Assembly: GCA_944989445.1 (NCBI GenBank)
Contig: CALYLW010000127.1
Location: 414,535 to 478,534 of the forward strand
DNA from: Ampullaceana balthica
Lineage: Eukaryota; Mollusca; Gastropoda; Lymnaeidae
Length of the DNA: 64,000 nt
Reading direction: 5' to 3'
Position 1 is the first letter of the stretch, and the number at the start of each line of letters is the position of its first letter. Below the pieces are notes generated by a model. It made no database searches and was not told the DNA's origin. It was given only the letters and a program-made list of their open reading frames with translations. Positions 56,891-64,000 of this stretch are shown here, in pieces. Position numbers and translations under genes: made by a program.

Positions 56891-57628
56891 TCTTAGTGCG
56901 CCTCAGTCATAGGAGAGTGCAGCTGGAGCCCAAAAAAGAATGTCACGTGTGCGCCTCGGAGAAACTGAGTGGAGATAAATAAAATACATTAATTTAATGC
57001 TTCAAAAAAAAACCAGATGTAATAGTGTGTGGACATCAACACAATTTTTATTCAACTTAGAACTATTTCATTCCCCTTCACCCTTCACACTAGTTTTTTT
57101 TAACTGCTAACAATAATTAAATTGTTCTTGTGTTGGCGTTTCATCGTCCAAATACGTTTTTCTTCAGCTTAAAATAAGTTTTGAAATAACGATCTCACTT
57201 TTCCTTCTAGATTAAGAACTTTTTTCTTATAAACCAAAAAATGTTACTTTAAAAAATTTATTTTAAAAATGTATTTTATTAGTGAGGGTTAGAATTGTTG
57301 GATAAATTCGAGGTGATGTGATTAAAGGTTACATATTTCAATAATTCAATTAATTTGAATACAACAATCAACTGAGTATTTGTCAGTAAATGATGTTTGC
57401 GTTGCATTATTTGTCTCAGTGCCTCGTGATTTCAGCGTCCTTAAACAATCCTACAGTTTCCACTCTAGTCTCTTCTTTATTCTTTTATTTTAAATTTATT
57501 ACATCTCTACTTCTTTTTAGTTATGTTTTTCGCGTCATTTTTGCAGTCTCTCCCTCTACCGCATCTCTCCGTCTTTCAGTTTCTCTCTGTCTGTCTCTTT
57601 GTATGTCTCTTTGTATATCTCTGTTTCT

Positions 57629-57755
<127 letters not shown>

Positions 57756-57904
57756 CCCAAGCTTCCCTATTTCTTTTATTTCCCTCTCTACTGTCTTCCA
57801 GTTTTTTGGAGCGTAGTCCTTATCTTGCCTGCACGTATTGTCTATGAATAATAATTCAGTATTCGTCGTGCGGAATATTCTTTGCGTTGTTCTTCTGCCA
57901 CCAA

Positions 57905-58145
57905 ATTTACTGTACCTCGAGGATTTACTTCTAACTTACTGCACAGCAAAGATTCACTAGTAATTTACATTACAGCTAGAATTTACTTATGATTTACAGT
58001 ATAGTTAAGATTGAATTCTAACTTTACTGTAAAGCTAGAGTTCACTTTAAATTTGCTATACAGATATGATTCAATTATAATTAACAGCACTGCTTGAATT
58101 CACGTCTAACTTACGTTTAAGCTGAGGTTCACTTCTAATTTACGT
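57905..58145. repeat. Decayed ~42-bp tandem repeat
   Basis: Recurring TTACTGTACAGCTAGAATTC-like phrases with ATTCACTTCTAA. Heavily mutated, about six units. Confidence 0.55.
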
Positions 58146-58432
58146 GATAAGATAAAACATATGCATTAAACAAAATAAAAGAAAGTAGTGTGGTCAATTT
58201 AAACAACATGTATGTTTGCATTTGATTTTAACCTTTTAGTTGAGTCACTTGAAAAGTTAATTTCATTCATGAAATAACTTTATTAACTTGCGTCCTTGAA
58301 CTTTCACTGCTACATAAGAAAATGAAATTACTTAATTTTTTTTTAATGAAATAATATTTACATTCATGGTTCTAAATATTTTATACCATTGAAAGATATC
58401 TTGAAAGTTAGTGTAAGACATTTAGGGGACAA

Positions 58433-59902
58433 CTAGCAAAATACCCGCGTTTTGCAGCGGAAAGTTAGGATTTTAGTTAGCGTTGAGAACCCGTGTAACA
58501 CCAATTCAAAGCATCAATATATTTCAATGTGGATGAAGATGAATATACTTGTTTGTCAATATTTGTGACGGTCGTGTAAAATCAAATGGGGAATTAAATT
58601 ACATTAAGGGCCCCCTGGAAATGGGTGCAGTATGTGCATATCTTATAAGGCCTGAAGATTTCAATCCAGGCCATTATGGAGATATGAGTCTATATTTATT
58701 TAAATTATTTAACATCTAATGGGAAATAAAGCTTTAAAAAGTTTACGAAACATTATTTTGGGCCCCGGCCCCAAAGGAACAGACGGTAGTAATTCGTTAC
58801 CCTATAAAATTTTATATTTTAAATATCAAATTTGGTCAATAATTCATCCACATACCCAGTATCCAATTGTTAAAAATTACCTTTTATATAACTCATGTTT
58901 AAAAATGGCATTACGGACCCCCAGTCCCTAATAATTGATGTTTTAAAAAAAAATGAATGCCAAAAACTTTCGCGGAAGCGTACTCAAAAACTTCCCGAAG
59001 CTTAATGGCCGTGGGATGAATAAAATACTATTTATACGGCTTAAAAATACTAAAATAAGGGCCCCGGGGCCCTATCGGTTTAAGATGCAAAGTTCAAAAC
59101 AACAGGTTTTTTTCAATCTGGATCATGATGTATGTTTTTGTTTGCCAATATTTGTATTAAAAAAATCTTGTGAAATAGAAAGGTTAAAATTTCTTAAACG
59201 TTTACGAAAACATATATTAGGGGCCCTCGGCTCCAAAAGAATGAAAAATAAAATTGTAATTCCATATGCCTATAGTATTTTAATATAGGCCATCAAGTTT
59301 TTAAATTCCAAGTTTTGTCAAAATCCATTTACACAGTATCCAAAGTGTAATAAAATTTTATTTAGCTCATATTAGGTGAAAAAACTATATTTGGGCCCCC
59401 GGCCCCCCGTGATTGATAATTTAAATATTCTTTTCCCCTGTTACTATCGCGGAAGTGTACTCAACAACTTCCCAAAGTTTCATGCTTCTATCTACACGGG
59501 AGGTTAGAGATTTAATGATGAGTCTATTTTATATAGCTCATAACAGTAAAAAAAAATTTGGCCCCGGCCCTCCATTGAGTGATAATTTCATATGTTTCTC
59601 GCCCGTTACCGTCGCAGGAGGGTACTCAGAACTTCCCAAAGTTTATTGCTTTTACTTACACGGGAAATTGGAGAATTGGTGATTAGTCAGTTTTTATATA
59701 CCTCGTATAAGGAAAAAACTACATTTGGCCCCCCAGCCCCCCCCCCACCAGTGAGTGATAATTTTATATTTTTTCGCCTTGCACCATCGTGGAAGGGTAC
59801 TCAACAACTTCTCAAAGTTTCATGATTCTACCTATAAGGGAAGTGGGAGAATTAGTGATGAGTGAGTCAGTCAGTCAGGGCTTTGCCTTTTATAAGTATA
59901 GA
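58433..59902 (-). mobile_element. Non-autonomous Helitron with internal repeats
   Basis: The minus strand starts A|TCTATACTTATAAAAGGCAA and ends with stem CCGC/GCGG, GTATTTTG and CTAG|T, so both ends and the AT insertion site agree. A module of about 160 bp (AAAACTACATTTGG…CCCAAAGTTTCATG…GGGAAGTGGGAGA) is repeated three or more times near the 5' end. The words GCTCATATTAGG and GGGCCCCGGCCCC are shared in reverse with the Helitrons at 22529-25324. Confidence 0.87.
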
Positions 59903-60138
59903 TTCCAGAGTATAAGTCTCGTGATCTGAATGTCCCTTGACCAAATGCCATGTTAATTAAAGAAAGACAGATGAAATGTTTTAACAAGAACACACGTCAA
60001 TATGCGAAATGCATGTGCAGCTGGTATATTATTAATATTTCCTAACTTTTATCGATCATTTTGAGGTCTTTGTGACGTATTTATATGCCATGAAGACGGA
60101 AAGGGGCGTTGTCGTAGTTACATAAAAACGTCTTATAA
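59903..60138. other. No gene seen
   Basis: Short spacer between the Helitron and the LINE fragment. Confidence 0.6.
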
Positions 60139-60795
60139 GCAATTGGAGTCTTAATAAATGAGAAACTATCATGGAATTCCCATGTCAATGAAGTTATTAA
60201 AAAATCAAACAAAACCTTAGGCTTTATCAAAAGAAACTTTAACAAATGTAATAGAGATATAAAACTAAAATGCTATCTCACTTTGGTGAGACCTGTACTA
60301 GAATATGCATCTTCTGTATGGGACCCATCCACCAAAGAAAGCATTGATAAACTAGAACAAATTCAAAAAAGAGCTGCCAGATTCATTTCTGGAGAATATT
60401 CAAAACTGACAAGAATAACACCATTAGTTAAATCATTAAACCTTGAATCACTAGAGGATAGAAGAACCAATAGCAAAGTAGTAATCATACATAAAGCAAT
60501 TAATTCTAATTTAGAAATACAACACAAAGATAATACACCCTCAATAGACATAAGGATAAAAACACCTTTCTTATTCCGAATGCAAGAACAAACACATACA
60601 AATTCTCGTTCTTCCCGTCCGGAATTCGGGCGTGGAATGGGTTGCCTGAAGAATCCAGGAAAGCCAACACTTTATCAAACATTTAAATCTCTAATAAAAA
60701 TGCAGGACTAAACACAAACCATAGATAAGCGTAGGACGCAATAATCTGCTGTATAGAAGGAGAGTCTGTAAACAGATAAGATAAGATAAGATAAT
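60139..60795 (+). pseudogene. LINE 3' third, tail-sharing family
   Basis: The frame runs AIGVLINEKLSWNSHVNEVI, KTLGFIKRNFNKC, then TLVRPVLEYASSVWDPS and IQKRAARFI, the typical thumb/C-terminal region of CR1/Jockey-type LINE reverse transcriptases. A frameshift near 60620 separates the last part (related to RAWNELPEQ in the copy at 42262). A 3' UTR and a (GATAA)n tail (60773-60795) follow. 5'-truncated. Confidence 0.9.
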
Positions 60796-61599
60796 AATAT
60801 TTGGGTATTTTCTTTTGCTGTCCAAGCACTAGATTTACACACAAAAAAATCTTTGCGTGTATACTCTAGAAATCTAAAGATTGTGTTTCCATTTCGTCAG
60901 TGGATCTAGAAAAATTCTAGGAAGTATTTCTGGTGTCTCTTATATCACCAAAGCCCAGTTCATTAAGGCAAATCGGATGTCCACATATCCTAAATTCATT
61001 TATTAGGAAGGGAAAAGGTGGGGGAAATAGAGAATTGCGTCACGTTCGAGTAAATGGAATGAATATCTTTGCATTGTCTTGTCGTCTGCTGATTAGAAAT
61101 AACCTATCATCAACGAACACGTCTGCAAAAAAAGACAGGAAGTCCGGGAAATGCAATATGAATTTTTGTTCAAAATCTCTTTTTTATTTATGTGAACATT
61201 TCTTCTCGGTATCGAGAGATTCTGACTTGTGGCGTGCTGAGTCCAAACAAAGGAAGAAACTGGGAATAAGAAATAAAAATAACTGAGATAATTTTGGAGA
61301 TGATGTTACCCGAAAGATTAGCCACAGAATATAGAAGGCACAGTATAACCGATGTTCTAAGTCAAAGGGATCTGAGCGCTTATCGAGAGTCTACTTGAAA
61401 GTTATAGTTAAGTTGACATGGGAGGCTAAAACCAAACATATTGCACATAAACGTTGTTGTTGTTGTTGTTTTATCACTTCGAATGCCCACCAGTTTCTAG
61501 ATTCGGGTGACCAGTTATTTGCCTCAAATTTAAATAAAAATATTTTATCATTCCAATGACTCCCATTACGAGGTTACTTATTCTGCATCAGACCAGATA
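60796..61599. other. No gene confirmed
   Basis: A 117-codon plus frame at 60933-61286 has no recognised motif. A (GTT)n run lies near 61455. Confidence 0.4.
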
Positions 61600-61602
61600 A
61601 AT

Positions 61603-61616
61603 TAGCGCGTGTGTGT

Positions 61617-61658
<42 letters not shown>

Positions 61659-61697
61659 TTGTGTGTGCGTGTGCGTGCGCGCGTGTGTGTGTATTGT
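61603..61697. repeat. Compound (GT)n(CT)n(GT/GC)n microsatellite
   Basis: Three adjoining dinucleotide blocks, about 95 bp. Confidence 0.96.
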
Positions 61698-62664
61698 TAT
61701 GTTCCTTGTGTTCACTATTGCTAATGATAGTACCAAAACTCAGTACTAGTACTCAAATAGCACTAGAATATATATTTTAATGTGTTTCACAACACTTGAA
61801 TAGTTACAAAAAATGTGTTTCAACGATCTATCTGATCGGTTCCAAAAATGGGTGTGTTCAGTAAGTTTGTACAGTAGTGTTTATGTTTTTCCGAAATATT
61901 CGTTGACATTACACAGCACTGTTTACACTTTGTATAGTCAGTTGATACTGTATGGTGCATATGCTTTGAAGGTCAAACTTCCTATAAATGTACTTCCCTG
62001 CCACATATTGGATGGTTATTTATATTTAGTGTATAAACCTGATAAAGAACTAACTGTATGATGCAGATAAATCATTATTGCTACATTCAAAATGTTCAGC
62101 GCATCCAAGCAGCTCATTTATGTTGCTCGTCTTTCTTCACTTTTTTTCGATTTGTTTTCTTTTTTTTTCAACCGAAAATTGTTTTGCTTTTCCCCATGTT
62201 AAACCTATCATCCTGGATGATAATATTAAGCTTAACATCGGCCCAGTTTTCTTAGGACTTAAGTCTGTCGACGGAATGACAATCTGGCGGTGGGGTGGGC
62301 AAAGGTTAGGGGAGAAATCGTTTTCGCTCTTGGTGGAACGTAGTTATGTCACAAACCTAACGTTGGCTCTTCTCTGACCTGGTGCACAAGTTCTTCATCT
62401 TCCTTTAGGGAATTAAGTAGTCCCCCGTCCTATGATTCGTTCTCCGTCCTATAGCTAGTTCTCCTTCATCATGTCCTTATTTTGGTAGCATAAAGAAAAT
62501 AAAGGAAAATATCGTTAGCACCCCAATATTTGTTTATTTCTTGCAACCTTTTATATCACTTAAAACAATATATTTGTTTAATGTATTTTTTAATTTAAAG
62601 TTTAGATCTTCTGGCTTTATATTAATATCATTCAAGTTGCTACCAAAATTTGATTCGACAACAC
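61698..62664. other. No gene confirmed
   Basis: Plus frames 61813-62061 and 62078-62377 are open but unrecognised. The latter has a hydrophobic start. Confidence 0.35.
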
Positions 62665-62813
62665 TTAAAGTCGGTCCACACCTCACAAATGCTCGCGAAA
62701 ATTTGCCCAAGCATCACACGAACGCACTATAAAATTCGCCAATAAAATAGTGCGTTCGTGTGATGCTTGGGCAAATGCTCGCGAGCATTTGTGAGGTGTG
62801 GACCGACCTTTAA
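62665..62813. mobile_element. Foldback MITE flanked by TTAA
   Basis: Arms of about 65 bp (AGTCGGTCCACACCTCAC… and …GTGAGGTGTGGACCGACCT) are almost perfect. TTAA lies at both outer edges (62665-62668, 62810-62813), as in piggyBac-type insertions. Confidence 0.88.
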
Positions 62814-62854
62814 CAGTTTTTTCAAGAAAAGTTGATCGGTCGTCCATATTTCAC

Positions 62855-62935
62855 CACGCGTTATCTTAACTGTTACAGACGCCCCATTATACAGAAGATT
62901 ATTGCGCTCTACTCTTATCCTGCATACTACGCTTG
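62855..62935 (-). mobile_element. LINE/SINE tail fragment
   Basis: The reverse strand reads GATAAGAGTAGAGCGCAATA then ATCTTCTGTATA…CGTCTGT, the shared 3' tail of the LINE and SINE families. No ORF part is present. Confidence 0.7.
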
Positions 62936-64000
62936 CAGGTAGATTATATAAATAAAAAAGACACATCGATATCTTTTGGGATCGAAGTCAAATGTTGAGA
63001 GAAACTGAAATGAAAATCTTGGATTAAAAATAAATAAATATGAACGGATCCTTAAGTTTTTTTATGATTCCGGAAAGCAACCGGTTGGTTAAATGCACCT
63101 CCTCCCCCGAAAACATTAGGTGCATTCATGTCCATCACAGTTTACAGTTTCATTATAGCTGTGCTATTCCAGACCAGTACGGGTGCCCACGGCCGTGAGA
63201 GATGGTCATAGCGCGTGAAGTTATCAGGGAAGTAATTCCTGTTTCCTATTAGGCTGCGTGAGTATTGGACGGCCGAATGGACCGAGCGGGTGGTGTCCTT
63301 CCATGACATCTTAAACGAGAGAGAAAATAGCTTGAGGCGTATCTTATCAGACAAGCGAAAGCGCTATCCATTTCCGTGGCTGGCCTGAACTCCCGATGAG
63401 GGGTGGGGGAGGGGAAGGGGGTCAAGTTGCTAGATTCAGCTGGAATAAGATATGACCACACACAAAATAGAAGAAATAACTTAAAGAATCGGTTTACTGC
63501 CCATATTTTCACTGGTAACATCCTAAAGTTTAAATGATTGGTTGATACATTTAATATAACATGATCATAAGTAGTCCTCAAACTGTGAGGTAAAAGGCCA
63601 TAAAGTTAAATTGTACGATCATCAAATTTACATGATAGGATCTTAGAGTTTCGATTGTAAGTATTTAAAGTCAAAATCATTCAGTTTAAATGGTAAGATT
63701 ATACATTGAACGACAATATAGCCTCAAATACTGATAATCCGTTTCGTTTTCAACTGGTATAAACTAGAAATTTAGTCCAAGATAATTATGCATGCTTGTT
63801 AGTGGTTAGATAACTTTATAACTTTGATAACTATTTAGGTTGTGTTGGCACATCTTCTTGGTGAAAGCCAATGCTCACGGGTGTCGGACGCCGTTTGTCA
63901 AAAATTACACATAAGGAAGCACATGAGGCAAAATTATTAGACGTGAAGTAAAGTTACTTGAGAAATAAATGCCGAGAACATACATATTTTAGGGATGGCA
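62936..64000. other. No gene confirmed
   Basis: Minus frames near 63142-63354 and 63249-63581 are open and somewhat GC-richer than the surroundings, but I recognise no domain. Otherwise AT-rich. Confidence 0.4.

Overview
This window looks like AT-rich, repeat-dense animal nuclear DNA. By the style of its repeats it is probably from a mollusc (gastropod-like), but nothing here proves the species. There is no operon structure. Long open frames are almost all artefacts of tandem repeats or transposon fragments. True coding sequence is present only as short exons with consensus splice sites.

The main gene is a class B (secretin-like) G-protein-coupled receptor on the minus strand. I assembled it by eye from 12 exons between 56890 (start codon) and 10716 (stop codon). 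All splice phases agree: the long form totals 1113 nt (370 aa) and a form that reads through exon 11 totals 1053 nt (350 aa). It has seven membrane segments, the TM3/ECL2 cysteine pair, a class B TM3 signature and a helix 8. The amino terminus is short, carries several N-glycosylation sequons, and lacks an obvious signal peptide and a full hormone-binding domain. A small signal-peptide-like ORF in intron 1 (47037-47180) may be an alternative first exon. About 46 kb of the 64 kb window is therefore this gene, mostly introns.

Layout. 1-10 kb: LINE fragments, microsatellites, a four-level nest of transposons (3972-6093), a MITE with inverted ends and a dead hAT element. 10.7-22.3 kb: receptor exons 12 to 3, interleaved with minisatellites (one covers the exon 6 splice donor), a tRNA-derived SINE and hAT-type MITEs. 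22.5-25.3 kb: three head-to-tail non-autonomous Helitrons filled with (TTG)n. 26.3 kb: receptor exon 2. 26.7-31.1 kb: a 4.4 kb satellite with a 29-bp unit, followed by a second satellite at 31.6-32.5 kb. 33-56 kb: intron 1, with MITEs, a complete but dead hAT (43622-45143), LINE and SINE fragments, small Helitrons and a 32-bp satellite. 56.8 kb: receptor exon 1. 57-64 kb: a CT microsatellite, a minus-strand Helitron, a LINE 3' end and a TTAA-flanked foldback element.

The mobile elements interact. A LINE family and a tRNA-derived SINE family share the same 3' tail, which fits the SINE borrowing the LINE machinery. Two Helitron groups share an internal module. hAT insertions keep 8-bp target duplications, which allows the order of insertion to be read. 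All coordinates were read by eye without searches, so boundaries of repeats are approximate unless a terminal motif or target duplication is quoted.
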